DNA of 64,000 nucleotides, from the NCBI GenBank assembly GCA_039111635.1, contig JBCAQO010000008.1, positions 1,240,001 through 1,304,000 on the forward strand. Direction: 5' to 3'. The position numbers were made by a program, and so were the translations under genes. Source of the stretch: Heterobasidion occidentale. Taxonomy: Eukaryota; Basidiomycota; Agaricomycetes; Russulales; Bondarzewiaceae. Of this stretch, positions 21,209 to 33,473 are shown piece by piece (positions within the stretch are counted from its first letter, which is position 1; every line of letters begins with the position of its first letter). The notes below the pieces were generated by a model. The model was not told the origin of the DNA, ran no database searches, and saw nothing but the letters and a program-made list of their open reading frames with translations.

Positions 21209-24200
21209 CTACGGCTCAGGTGATGCTGGTTGCCCTTTGACTGCAATCCATTTCTCAGCCGCCATGTTTTGCCCTTCAGGGGTGGCGCTTTCGTTACCCG
21301 GGCGCTCAGACTCTCCTTCCGAAGTCACGCTGTCCTCGGCGTCCGCTTCGTTCGCGGCGGCCTCTGAGTCTTCCTCCTCGGAAGAGGAGCTATCATCATC
21401 GTCAGGACTGCTTGCCTCAATCGGGTACGTGGTGCTTGGAGCCTCGGTGGTCGCAACAGGCGGTGGCGGCATTATCACTTCAGTGCTAACGGGAGGAGGT
21501 GCGTCAGGACGCCCGGCGTTTCTCGCCTTCTTTCGCGCCTCTTTTTTCTCAAGTCTCTATGTTTCGGGGCGTGGTCAGTGCGGACTCTTTGAGATATTAT
21601 ACATGCACTTACTTCTTTAGCAAGGGCTTCCTCTTTCTAGAAACAATGTACGTCAGACTACATCGATCTTTAAGCAGCACTGATCATCCTCACTTCTTTG
21701 GCTTCGCGTTCCTCCTTCTGTAATAGGGAAAGACATTAGAAAAATACTCATAGGGAATTTGCTATGCACACGAACCTCCTTGCGAGCCTGCTCTTCGGCC
21801 TTGACGTAGTGTGCGATTAGGGGGGTCAGTCATCCGGAGGTAAGAAATGATGTCGTACCTCCTTCTTTTCTTTGGCTTCACGCTGCAGTCATGGATCAGT
21901 ATACGGCATGAGGAAGCACAAACAAACAGGCTAACCTCTTCCTTCTCACGCTTCAGTCTGATGCGCGTCTCACGCTCTTGGAGTATCCTGAGGATGCCAT
22001 CAATTTCTCCGTGATGCGGAGGGCCAAAAATCCAAACATACCATTCTGCCACTTCGTCAACACATTCGCGTGGCCGCGTTTTGTTCTTCAAGAGATATCC
22101 CTGGAGACTGGCAACCTGTGTAAGGGACGTGAGTTCAGGGAAGCCTAAAGACGGGATAGGTCCACTTACGCTCATTTCGTCATCGGGAATTGCATCTGCA
22201 AAGCGCTTGGCAAGTTCAGAAATCTCTGCCTCTTCAAGTAATGGAACTGCATGTGAAGACTGCTTCCGCTTGGGGATTGGGAGGTTCCTCTGCGAGCTGT
22301 CTTGCGGCGAAGAAGTTTCTCCTGAGGGAGTGGCAGTGGGCTTAGACGGGAAGAAGCACTTGAAAATGCCCTCCGCTTGCCACCTAGTGGCGTTCTTGAA
22401 GTTTACCCACACATCCATTCGTCCTGGGCGACTCAGTGCGGGATCCAGTCGCTCGATATGATTGGTCGTCGCAAAAAGCAACCTGAATATCCTTGAATGC
22501 CCGAATTGCATTTATGCGGCTGATTAGAAGACTCACCGGCCTTCTGCAGCTGCGACACCATCAAGACTGTTCAGTAGTCCACTCAAACTGAGAGTGGACC
22601 CGTCGTTGGTCTCTGTTGCGGTTTTCGCAGTAGCAGCAGGCGCGCCCGTGGAAGTTGAGTCTCTGCTGACGGAGCGAGTGAATGCAGCATCCAAGTCCTC
22701 CAAAAGCAAAATACATCTGTGCGGAACAAGTCACGACTTGGAATCGAGGACGACGGTCACATGACGTACCTTGACGGGACATTCCCCATTAGGGTTGTCA
22801 ACGTGTTATCACTCATACTGATTTGTGTCAGCAACGTGCTCATCCGTGGCTAAAGTTGCTCACCCTTTCGAAGACAGACTGACGACATAGATGTCGAGGC
22901 CAAGCTCACCAGCCAAGGAGTGAATGAGGGACGTCTTCCCACTAATCGCGGAATGTTAACGATCAATCATAAATCGAGGAAGGCGACTTGCCTGCCTGGC
23001 ACACCATGCAACAAGTACCCTCGACGGAACGGGATACCTATCAGAAGTTTAGAGCGGGATGACGTAGGTGGATATTGTCTTCCTACCCCTTTCAGCATAC
23101 CTAGGCCGAACGCGACTCAATCATCGTGCAACGTTCAGATTTAATAGAACACACCAGTCCTCCGAACGTAAGAAGTCCTTGCAATCCGCCAGAAGCATCT
23201 CCTTTACGGCGGGCTCAAGCACGATGGAGCTCATCGGCCGCTTTTGGCGTGCTCCATTCCACCTCCAACAACCGTACGTCCTGCAGGTGGGGTGATCGGT
23301 CCGTGATCAAAAATACCTATCCGGAGATAGTACTTACGTGTCTGCCATGAAAATGTGCACACGATGTTCTGCGTCTTTCTCGTACTCACGCTTCGCCTCT
23401 AGGACCAGCCTCTTGAGAATGTCGTTATTCCGAGCAACGACACTGATTTCACGTTGATGACGACACGTAATACCGTGGTAGCCGGAACGCACCTTATTTT
23501 CAAGGCAGAATAGTGGCCATATTCCTGGAATCTCTTCGTCCGGGTTATCTGTGGATGTGTGAGGACAACTTAATCAGGTAAGGTACGCCCCGCACTCACA
23601 CGTAGCCAGTGTCCACGGTAATAGATGGTATGCGTCGTGTCTGTGAAACTCGAATGAAGCGCTGATTGATTTGTTTGCGGGGTGCCACTCACCAAGACTA
23701 GGCATGAACGCCACCTTGCGCTTCCGACGCCCATGCACAAGTTCATCATCTTCATCCCCGTCAAGCTCTTCCTCTTCCAAATCGCCGGTCGTCGATTGTG
23801 TGAGCCCATTTCGGCCAATTGTACGCGTGGTGATTTCGAATTCTCGGCTACGGCCCCACGCTGGTTGCTGAGGTACCATCTTTAGAGTTAGAAGGGATGA
23901 TGTCGGAAGTTTCATCACGGACCTTGGAAAGCCAATGCATTAACCTGCGGCAAGTCAGCTCGTGCCCAGTGAAACGAAGTCCATATGACTCACCAATCAT
24001 ATGGATAGTCCTCTTGACTAAAGTGCGCAGTGAGAAAGAACGCTGCAGGGCCACCGTCAGCGAGGACGCCTCGTTCGAATGCGACCGCGACGCACAATCG
24101 ACAAAACCACTCCATGCAGAAACGGATGCTCGCCGAGCTGTTTCGACAGTTCCTCCGATGACGACCAACTTCTACTCGAGACATGCCAGTCAGGCATCAT

Positions 24201-24303
24201 GCATCATGCAAGGGTGCTCGGAGTGGCGTGCACGCACCAATGTATCTTGCAGAGAATTGCCTGACCCCATGAGGGGAGAGAGGGCGCTTTTGAAAAATTC
24301 CAT
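21209..24303 (-). CDS. BCS1-type AAA ATPase with charged single-helix tail
   Basis: A AAA+ ATPase of the BCS1 family; family members translocate folded Rieske protein across the inner mitochondrial membrane, but fungi carry several diverged paralogues and this may be one. Twenty-one exons join in frame to 674 residues (first 24303-24238, last 21556-21209). The BCS1 N-domain is recognisable ([20 protein letters not shown]). The AAA core has Walker A GVPGSGKTS, Walker [13 protein letters not shown] and the second region of homology [20 protein letters not shown]. After the core comes a strongly charged Glu/Lys/Arg helix of about 65 residues, then a Pro/Ser/acidic tail of about 105 residues. Four consecutive exons (21882-21859, 21799-21776, 21717-21694, 21636-21613) are exactly 24 nt, phase 0. 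The intron inside Walker A (22991-22942) uses a GC donor. The helical extension is unlike canonical Bcs1. Confidence 0.93.
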
Positions 24304-26761
24304 TGGAGTTCCAATGTCAGCGTAAGTGGGAGGAAAAATGCGGGGGAGAACAGAAAACCGTGGAGAGAAGCGGGGGCAGACATTTTATATACGCGGGATA
24401 CAGCCGTGCCTCATGTGAGATAACCCAGAGCTTGGCCATGCAACCGGAATACGGGAGCACTTACATATGGTGAGCGGTTGACTACCATTCGATAAGACAG
24501 GGAAAGGCTCCCCTCGAATACATGTACGTTAACATTTGTGGTCGGTATCAGATCGATACACGCCTTAGGGCTTTGGGCAAAGGCCGGCGCATCCCAGAAA
24601 GTTAAATAGGCATGCAACTGTATCTACCCACAGGCATCTGTGGCAATAACGACGATGGGCCCGACCAGCCAATGGAGATGAACGTGACATCTTATGTTTG
24701 ATGCACGACTTCGCGTATCGGAGCATCACGGGCCAATAAAGGGGGTAGTGTATAAACTCTCCGACCCGCTAACAACGCAAGGCATGCTTGTGGTTGGTTT
24801 CCTGCCTGAATAGGATCAATCTGTGCGACTCGTGGTCCTTCGTACAACATGTTCGACTCATAGATGCTTCCTGGTGGTGGATTTGCAAAAGACAGTTGCA
24901 TCACCATCCTTTGACGAGCTAGCAGCCGACGCGTCACGACGGGCTGTTGCTGAAAGTCCGATGGCGAGACTTATGGGGAACTAAACCGTTGAGCTAAGGG
25001 TAAATAAGTATCCGAAGCCCGAGGGACAGGATACTTACGCCACCTTCCCTGGTACTAGGCGACCAGATCCCGGTCTCAGACTGGTCCCAGGCTCGCCCAT
25101 TTAGGGCCTAGACGCACCGGCCCATAGACGAAAAGAATGCACGGCCGCGTGTGCTTTGGGTGGGCGCATTCGGCTCTCGCCTTGTCCTATGGGAACGTCT
25201 AGGGCATAAGGCCGCCCGTGGATTCGCCTGAACTACACGTAACACCACCACCACGATCCAATAAACCCGTAGTCGGTCCGTGATGCGGCGCACAGAGTGA
25301 TCTGCAGTTCCGTTCAGCTGCAAATTCCTCAAATGAGGCGTGCACGTTGTGATAATTTTGACTGATCTTGAACTCCGACATTAGTTGTACCGTCCGTCAC
25401 GCAAGAGACGATCGCATGACGTCGCTCGAGACTTGTGACGTTATTGACGAGGAAAGCCAGGAGATGATGGTCGCAAGACAAAGCGATACATCCACGCGGT
25501 GAAACGACACATGTCCCTTGCCTGGTATCGATGTCGGATCGTACAATCGAGCATCCTTGGTGGGTGAACGTTGAGCGTTGACCGATAGCGTGGACATAGG
25601 TAGCAAATAGCTGTCCAAGGATAATGGAAGCAGCATTTGGATCTGCTCGTCCCCGCGGACAAAGTAGACGTAAACATCCGATTCCAGCAGACTATCGTGA
25701 TCAATATCGGCCCTTTCCAAGTATTGGGATGCGCGACTGCGCTGCTTACGACTATTTGAGGAACGGGTTCACCTGTATGGTCAGTTTACGGGGAAGATGT
25801 CTGCTCACAGAGATTGAAAGACGGAGCGTGGGTAGGGAATAGCCAATTGATAAAGATCAGAAGGCACGAACACCGTGCGTAGTTATGCGCGGTTGAATAG
25901 CACTTGCCTCGTGGGGCCATTTTTGTCCAAATGGTCAGTGCGTAACACAGGTTTGCAGCACCTAGCGAACTCTGTTATGACTATGTCATAACGAGCCGTT
26001 CGCCGTCGTAACAAATTGTTAGAAATGGCCCGCACCTATTGATTCGCCAATACAAGGAATACTCAAAGCCCTATTATGGCGATGACATTGATTGCAGGCA
26101 CGTATCGTCCGACTTGACTCCGCGAACGATTCACATACCACAAGAGCAACATAGCAGAACTGCGGCAATATATATAAGCGTCTTCCGTACTTCCGTACTT
26201 ACGTCCGATCAAGATGTCCAGCGTATGCACGGGCAAAGAATGAACGGCGAAGTACACGCTCACATATGCATATGTAGGCACCATTCAAGATGCTAGATGC
26301 ACAAAGAATATACTTGACTGCAACGAAGGAGTCTATTCTCAGGAGTCGCTCACCTGACATGAAACGACCGAGTTACGAAGTTCTCGTGATGACTTCTCCC
26401 GGCACGGGAACAATAAGACAGGGTTCCACCGCTGTACTCATACACGAGCGGATACGCTACATCTTGAGGTAACATCGAAACAGCGGTGCGACGATCAAGT
26501 CAAAATGACGACCGGTATACCATTAGAACATATCAGACCTGACAGCGTCCTGAACTATCAAGGAAGCTTCCAGCCTTCGCGATCCGCCGATAGATCACTC
26601 TGGAAGACAAGCAGATATGCTCATCGAGCTCATCGAGACGCTTCACGATGACTCTAGTATGATACAAAGTCATGCGTGAAGTGCTGCAAACAAACAATTT
26701 AGTCCGGAAGATCGCGTAGATACAGATAAAGGACCTCGCCTGACAAGCAAAGGACGCTTGG
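24304..26761. other. Unresolved region with coding-like fragments on the minus strand
   Basis: No gene can be modelled with confidence. Several minus-strand fragments look translated rather than random: 24617-24460 (FWDAPAFAQSPKAC, then NVNVHVFEGSLSLSYR) is flanked by a good acceptor and a GTAAGT donor. Others are 24937-24692 (PPPGSIYESNMLYEGPR), 25720-25397 and 26284-26063 (YFAVHSLPVHTLDILIGRK). I could not join them in frame or name a family. It may be a diverged or decaying multi-exon gene. Confidence 0.35.
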
Positions 26762-27566
26762 TCAGTCCCTTCTCATATTCCCCATCTCCATATCTTCCCC
26801 GTCGGGCATCTCGGTCGCGATGATCAGCCCCTCAGTCATCTCTCTCTTTACACAGAGCTGCTCTGCGACGATGATCGTCAACGCAGCACCAGACATCATG
26901 ACGGCCCAGAAAAAGAGCGATGTCGGTATTGCGGCGGAGTAATATGTCGTGAGAACTAGATGGTTAAACAAAAGCGTAAGGGAAAAATCTAGGATGAGGC
27001 GTGGTCGGCGGATTATGGCGTATAGATAATATATGCTGTAGACAAAGTTACAACATGCCAAGAGAGAAGGAAGTAATCCCACGCACTCTGCTCCGGATGC
27101 CAGCATCCAACAAAAAGCGAGTATCCAACCTCTCCATGAATCTGAATGCTCATCCATTCCAGCGAACCATGCAGCCTCTGCGACTTTCTTGCCTCCGCTC
27201 CAAGCACCAGTGAACGAGTTCCACCGGTCCTCACCGTGTAGTCGTCGAAAAGTGGGCCTACCGGCCATCTCCCGCCAATCCATCAACATACCTTGAACGC
27301 ATGAATGGTTGGAAACACGCAGCTAGGTGGAAGAGGTATGATGCCCTCACCCACGTTGGCACTTCCACCTTCATATTCGAGTGACGTTGATTCCGCAAAG
27401 ACAGCCAATAGTGGTGGGATTAATGTGGCAAGCGTCAGATAATGAAGCATTGCATGACGACAATCTAATGTATTGCGATCAGCTGTTGAATCAATGAAGC
27501 ATGATTAAGACATTCTTGTGAGATGAGCAGTAAGGGATCCCAATTGAGTGTTTTCTGGGGAGCCAT
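26762..27566 (-). CDS. SYS1: Sys1, Golgi integral membrane trafficking protein
   Basis: Sys1 is a four-helix Golgi membrane protein that recruits the Arf-like GTPase Arl3/ARFRP1 and so the golgin machinery. Recognised from the conserved C-terminal core RRPRLILDFSLTLLFNHL, TTYYSAAIPTSLFFWAVM and EQLCVKREMTEGL. Exons in coding order: about 27566-27516 (MAPQKTLNWDPLLLISQ), 27464-27351, 27291-27087, 27035-26762; the last three are phase-consistent. The N-terminal junction is irregular. The sequence after SQ starts GAATGT rather than a GT donor, and one base appears missing at about 27456, between IVVMQ and LHYLTLATL. Both are most simply read as consensus errors. It shares a 263-bp divergent promoter with the peptidase gene. 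Confidence 0.9.
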
Positions 27567-27829
27567 TGTTTTATGGGCTATCAAGGGCGCGTATGAGCAG
27601 AAGAAATCCGGGCGTATCGTTTGGCCACGGCTCAGAATACAGAAGAATGCGATACGCGAGAATGGCGGCGCGTTAGCAAGCAGTATGCTGGCAGGAGGGT
27701 TGCAGTGAGGAAGTCACAATTCTCACGCTCGCCGTCACTGTTACGCTATATCCGTCACGCCCTCACTGACCTCCTGATCAAGACCGCAGGCAGTCCACAA
27801 GGGCTAGCGAACATTCACGCCTGCTCTTC
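27567..27829. promoter_or_regulatory. Bidirectional promoter between SYS1 and the dipeptidyl aminopeptidase gene
   Basis: Only 263 bp separate the two start codons, on opposite strands, so the promoters must be shared or interleaved. I cannot identify a clear TATA box. Confidence 0.55.
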
Positions 27830-30800
27830 ATGCCACCATCAGCATATGGCCCTCTCACTCAAGAGGACGATCAAGAAGATGTTGATGCAGCATCGATAAC
27901 TCGCGCTTCTGGGCATGGGTTACTGCCACGACCTCCCGTGTACTACGGAGAAGGACCTTTTGACCCACCAAGTTCAGACGATGAATCTGAGGAGCTCCTG
28001 AGTAAACAGGAAGCAGGATCGGATGGACTTGCCGAACGGGGACAGATAATGGCAAATGAAGTGGGAAGTTCAGGGTTGTATGTCGGACGACGCCGGGTGC
28101 GTGAGTTGCTTCTGATCGGTGTCCGTGGTATTCAACTTGTGGTCAAGCAGGAATGGTCGTCTGTGCGATGGTTGGTATTTTCTCTGGTTGGGCTGGTGTC
28201 CTTCGCAGCTGTAATTGGTGTCTTTGCTGGTCTGTCGTACAAGGAGACGAAACACATCGTTAGAGGTAACGAGCAGATAACTATGGATCATATATTCAAT
28301 GGCACGTTCTCGGCCGAACGAGCCAGCCTTAATTGGGTACCGGAAGGTGCGGATTCTTTTTACAGCTTTTATACGCGTGAGGTGCTGAGGTATCGCGAGT
28401 GGTCTAGCCGGTGACGGAGTATTCTCTATCGAGCAGCACGGTTACATCACACTGGTGGACCTAAAGACAAACACCTCCACCAATCTTCTTGCAACGGAAG
28501 ACGTGAAAGATGTACCCTTGCTTTACAATCAGGGTTGAGATTGGTAGAGTACTGACGTACGATTCCTCGCAGGAACATGGGAGGCGTCTCTATTGGTCAA
28601 GTTGGAGACTTTCTCCCGATATGAAGTACATGCTCGTGAAGGCAGACACCCGCAAGGTAAGCTGAGCGCCTCGTTCATTACGTTGTGAATGACTTAACCG
28701 AGGCGTGTACCTGAAGCAATGGCTGTTGGTCGAGCTTTGGAAATTACTATGTGCACAACTTGGATACTAACGTAACCCGCCCGATAATTCCTCCCTCGCA
28801 TCCGCCTGTCACCGCATATGCTACCTGGTCTCCCACTGGAGAAAGCATCGCTTACGTTGTGAACAACGACCTATACGTCCTTGAAGCCCCATCGTACGTC
28901 TCTTATTTCCTCTGATTTTGGAATACCCTTTGAGAGCTTTGTAACGCGACATCGGGTCGCAGTGTGTCAAGCACGCCAATTCGTATCACTGCGTCCGGCA
29001 ACGCGTCACTGTTCCATGGCGTCCCTGACTGGGTGTATGAGGAAGAAGTCTTCGGCACAGACTATGCCCTCTGGTGGTCACCCGACTCAAGCAAAATCGC
29101 ATACCTTGCGTTGGATGAAACCCTCGTGGACGAGTTCACCTTCCCTATCTACAACCCTACAAACAACGCCAATGCCGTAATACCCTACACAGAACAGGTC
29201 ACGATGAAGTACCCTAAACCTGGGTTCAACAACCCTCTCGTGTCTGTGCACGTGTTCGACGTGACTAGATATCTGCAGGAGAGAGCCATCGTGGAGGATA
29301 TTTTGTCCGATGAGTTCACCCTAGAGCTTGACTGGAATGGAAGACACCCGAAAAACAACAGTATCGTCACGGAGGTTGCCTGGGTAGGGAACAATAGTCT
29401 GCTTGTCAAGGAAAGCAACCGCAACGCCGATGAAGGGAACGTTGTTTGGTTCAACCTGGACGACACACGCATGGCAGGGAAGGACCTCGGGCGTGTGGTA
29501 CGCAAGCTAGGCAAGGGTGGTGAACACGGGGACAATGGTTGGATCGAGGCGGAGCAACGTATCTACCCTCTCCCATCAAGCTTGACAGGTAGTGTCTCCG
29601 CGTATCTAGATATCGTGCCAACAAAGGAAGGGTTCAATCACATCGCGCTGTTCACTCCTGCCGATTCGAGCACACCTCTATTCCTTACTTCAGGGAACTG
29701 GGAAGTCACGGAGGGTATTCAGGCGGTAGATACGGAGCGTAGGCTGGTGTACGCATTCTTTTTCGCAATTTTGAAATGCGATTTGGCTGAAAGGCGTATA
29801 GATATTTCCAGGCAGCCAATCCATCCATTGAGCGCCACATATATTCCGTGCACCTTCCGACCTTGGCGAACATCACTGCTTCGGCGCTGCAGAAAGAGCC
29901 AACCTTATTACCCGAGAGTTCATCTACCGGATATTATGGTGCTCGCTTCTCGCCGATGGCCGGTTTCTATCTTCTCAGTTATGAGGGTCCAAATGTTCCA
30001 TGGCAGAGGGTCGTGAAAACTAATGACAGCGGTAAGTCAGAAGCCAGCTCTCATTTTCAAGCCCAGGTTATTCGAGCTCCCGTTAAACACTTCGCTCTTG
30101 GTGTTCAGCATTTAATTACATGCTCACGGACAATGTTCATCTGAACGAAACATGGACGCGCTTCGAGGCGCCCATCATTCAACACTCCACTATTGAGAGC
30201 GATGGCTATGGTGAGTCTATTGGAATAACTCCACTGTCATGGTAGTCCAACATCCTGGTGCTCATCTTATATGAAAAATAGAATTGAATGCTGTGGAGAT
30301 CAGGCCTCCGCATATGGATGATTCTGGACGAACGAAGTATCCTGTGCTTTTCCGTGTGTGAGTGCAAAATTAGGGGCAATCACTGGTCACATACTGATAG
30401 AGATATATGTCCTGCGTCGATAGATATGGAGGGCCAGGTTCCCAACTTGTCAACACGCAGTTCAATCGTGATTGGCATCATTATGTGGCGTGTGCCTTGC
30501 AATACATCGTTGTGACCGTCGATGGGCGAGGAACTGGGATGAAGGGCAGAAAGCTTAGGAACCCGGTCAAGGGCAATCTGGGCTGGTGGGAAGTCGAGGA
30601 CCAGGTCAATGCTGCAAGGTGCGTCGTGAACTCAGCTTGTTGAATGGGTGAAGATGACATACAATGCGGTATACACGGTCTGGCGTCATCAGACTTTGGG
30701 CATCGAAGGACTACGTAGATGTGAAACGCATTGGCATCTGGGGTTGGGTAAGTGCTGGCACGCTGTCATTGTCATGGGTACATCACCTGACTAGAGATTG

Positions 30801-31392
30801 CAGTCTTACGGCGGTTTCATGAGTTCGAAGATCGTAGAAAAAGATGCAGGCATCCATTCATTGGCTATGGCAGTGGCAGTGAGTCATCCCCATTGCCTTT
30901 GTTTGGAACACGTGTCTTATGTTTATATGAATACAGCCTGTCACAAGCTGGCGGTTGTATGGTAAAGTGGATAGTTGTTGTGGCCCTCACCTGCTCTTAA
31001 TAGATTCACAGATTCAATCTATACGGAGCGGTATCTTAATCTTCCCGACCTGAATCCCGGAGGATACCAGAATGCCTCTGTATCAAACGTTACCGCATTT
31101 TCCAAGATGGAATACTTGTTAGCTCATGGAAGCGGAGATGACAACGTGCACTTCGCCAACTCGGCACACCTGTTAGATATGCTCACGAAGGCCCAAATTC
31201 GAAATTTTAGATTCAGGATGTTCACGGACAGGTGAGCAATAGGTTCAAGTTATCTTGTAAACGGGGTTGACGTGTGCTTGTCTGTACAGTGATCACGGCA
31301 TCTCTAAAAGAGGCGCATATCGAGAGTTATATGAGTATATGACAGGCTTTCTATTGGAGAAGTGGGGGAAAGGAGGTCGACGGCGGGGATGA
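27830..31392 (+). CDS. Membrane dipeptidyl aminopeptidase (S9B, Ste13/Dap2 type)
   Basis: A serine peptidase that removes X-Pro or X-Ala dipeptides; yeast relatives sit in the late Golgi (Ste13) or vacuole (Dap2). Exons: 27830-28346, 28408-28511, 28573-28656, 28717-28893, 28963-29748, 29802-30031, 30109-30210, 30282-30357, 30424-30618, 30693-30747, 30804-30878, 30937-30961, 31012-31231, 31290-31392, about 915 residues. It is a type II membrane protein: acidic cytosolic N-terminus, one membrane segment ([22 protein letters not shown], about residues 105-126), then beta-propeller and hydrolase domains. The nucleophile motif GWSYGGFM spans an intron. The acid and base are in GSGDDNVHF and SDHGISKRG. 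Exon four carries one surplus base near 28723 (between KQW and SSFGNYY), the only break. Whether it is Golgi or vacuolar cannot be read from the sequence. Confidence 0.94.
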
Positions 31393-33473
31393 ATTGTCGG
31401 TCGTAACGGTGAGTGACAAGGTGGGGTATGGGCTGCATTGCGGACTACCGAGAACAGATAGCAGAGGGCTAGCAATGTGATAATTATTCGAATCGCCATG
31501 ACTGGTGTGGGAGAATCATATTCAAAGAGTAGTTGGCAGAAGGCCTGGAGCGACCTCGCCTTGCCACAGCTACATAAGGGAAAACTTCTGGCCTTCGTGT
31601 TCGAGGTCACGCTCATCGCTGTTTCGCCCCATGAAAGAACGACGCTCAACGCATGAAGGCCACCCATATCGACAAACGGCGCCGTACTTGGTTTCCTTTT
31701 CGGAGATACCTTGCTGCTCCTGTTCCAACGTGATCGGCCTCAGTGTCAGCGGAGGTAGATGAAGCCTCCACCGTGAAGCTCCGCATGCTGTTGTTGCCAG
31801 TCTTGGGGGCATCATAGTGTTGAACAGAGCTGCTTGACAATCTGTTCCATCACGACAGGCCTTGGTGAGAAGAATGGCTCACCTGAGCGGCTTCGACACA
31901 ATGTGCGCCTATCTCATTAATCTCCCTCTCTCGTTATCTTTAGCGCGATTGTCACCATTCTTCCAGGTCGTATGGGGCCAGGATATTCCCGCCCTCTTCG
32001 TAGCGCCTCTCGTTAATCTGGGAGCTTTCTCAATCTTAACTGTCATTGCCCCATCCGAAAAAATCCTGTCCGAGGTCAAGGCTCTTACAATGGCCGCATG
32101 CCGCATATGCCGCAGAACCCCGCACGGATCGTTATAAAACCAGGAGACAACCCCAGGGTGGTGATGTCCTGTCCCAGGTCTTTGCCCATAGTGATGCTGA
32201 TTTTTATTCAGTCTAGACCCAGGCCACTTTTTGTCTTATACAGTACTGGCCGCGCTAGTCTACTTTCCTTTTTTGCCTTCCCGACAAACGGCTCCTAATA
32301 TCTTTGGAGAAGGCATACAAGTTCACCGACACCTGTACATCCCACGAAGGGTCGGAACTCGCAATTTCTTTGGCCTGGCACTGCAGCCCGAGGACCAACG
32401 TCGTGTCGAAGGCAACGTACATCTATGTCTTCGTCGTGAGATGGCCGCAGTCAACCCTCTCCAATACCTGCCGCCCGCCGTCCGCCGTATGCCAGAGGCG
32501 CGGCTCATACCCCTTGATTATCATGCTCATCATGCAATTAATCAGCGACGACACCTAATCCACTCAGCGCCAGCACCACCTACACGCAAAGCGCCCATCT
32601 GCTCATCATGGCTCACGTTCCGTGCGCGATGCATTCCCACAAATGACTGACCCTACGAGCCTAGGCGCGTAACGCATCTCCCGCCCCACGAGGTCTTCCT
32701 GTGAACGCGTGCCATGGGGCGCCCATGTCACACCACGGTCTGAGGCGCTTGATGCATCAGCTTCCACAGCCATGAACGAAAAAGGTGGAAGTCCGACTAG
32801 GCCCGACTCCAGTGCGCTTTCGCAAGCCCGCCCTGAGCCTTGAGGGGATTCGTCGGTGGAGACCCTGCACAGACCCTGAGACGCTGATGCGTATGCCCGC
32901 GGCGTTGATCTTGACGGTGTCAATTTCTCGGCGTCATCTACAGTCCCGGGAGACAAACGTCGACGTAGAAATCTAGTGCCAGTTCTCCTTATCTTGTGGG
33001 GTAATGTATCCAGCACTTTGTCGCGACGTGTTAAGCCGATCACGCACCACGAGGGGCTAGGCGGCCGAGCGCGCTCTTGAGGAATGATATCAGCGATAGG
33101 TCCAAGGAGATTCACGTTACCAACGTGCGTGAGCCCTTGCTGCATTCCTGTGAGCGTCACGTAGTCTCCACTCGTCGCCTAGCCGCTTGTCGCCTTCTCG
33201 CCATGCTTTATTGGTATCTCCCAGTCATCTATTATGGCGCGCTTATACGGTCGGCGTACAAAGACACAGCTCATGGGTATGAAATGTGCGAGTGGGTGGG
33301 CTGACTCGATATGACAAGGCGCCTGGCACTTGCATCGGACGCGCCAATTCAAGCTCTTCGAGGCCCTACCAAATTACGCCGGCCTACCCTCGGGAAGCGT
33401 CCGCTCGACATACGAGCGACACGAATGAAAGCTTGAGTCGCCTTAACCGCTTCGCAAGAACTGTTGGGCGCAG
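31393..33473. other. Unresolved region between peptidase and carrier genes
   Basis: About 2.1 kb with many overlapping open frames and no model I trust. On the minus strand 32110-31440 contains coding-like stretches (MTVKIEKAPRLTRGATKRAG; further on EQEQQGISEKETKYG). On the plus strand 31862-32558 contains hydrophobic stretches that could encode membrane segments, partly the complement of the same DNA. A 184-residue minus-strand frame (33160-32606) matches nothing I know. One small unrecognised gene is plausible here. Confidence 0.3.

Noticed and set aside
31393..32110. Possible alpha/beta-hydrolase remnant suggested by an HGGGF-like reading on the minus strand near 31770
   Set aside because: Only one short motif, reached by an uncertain splice, with a stop shortly after and no catalytic Ser/Asp/His context.
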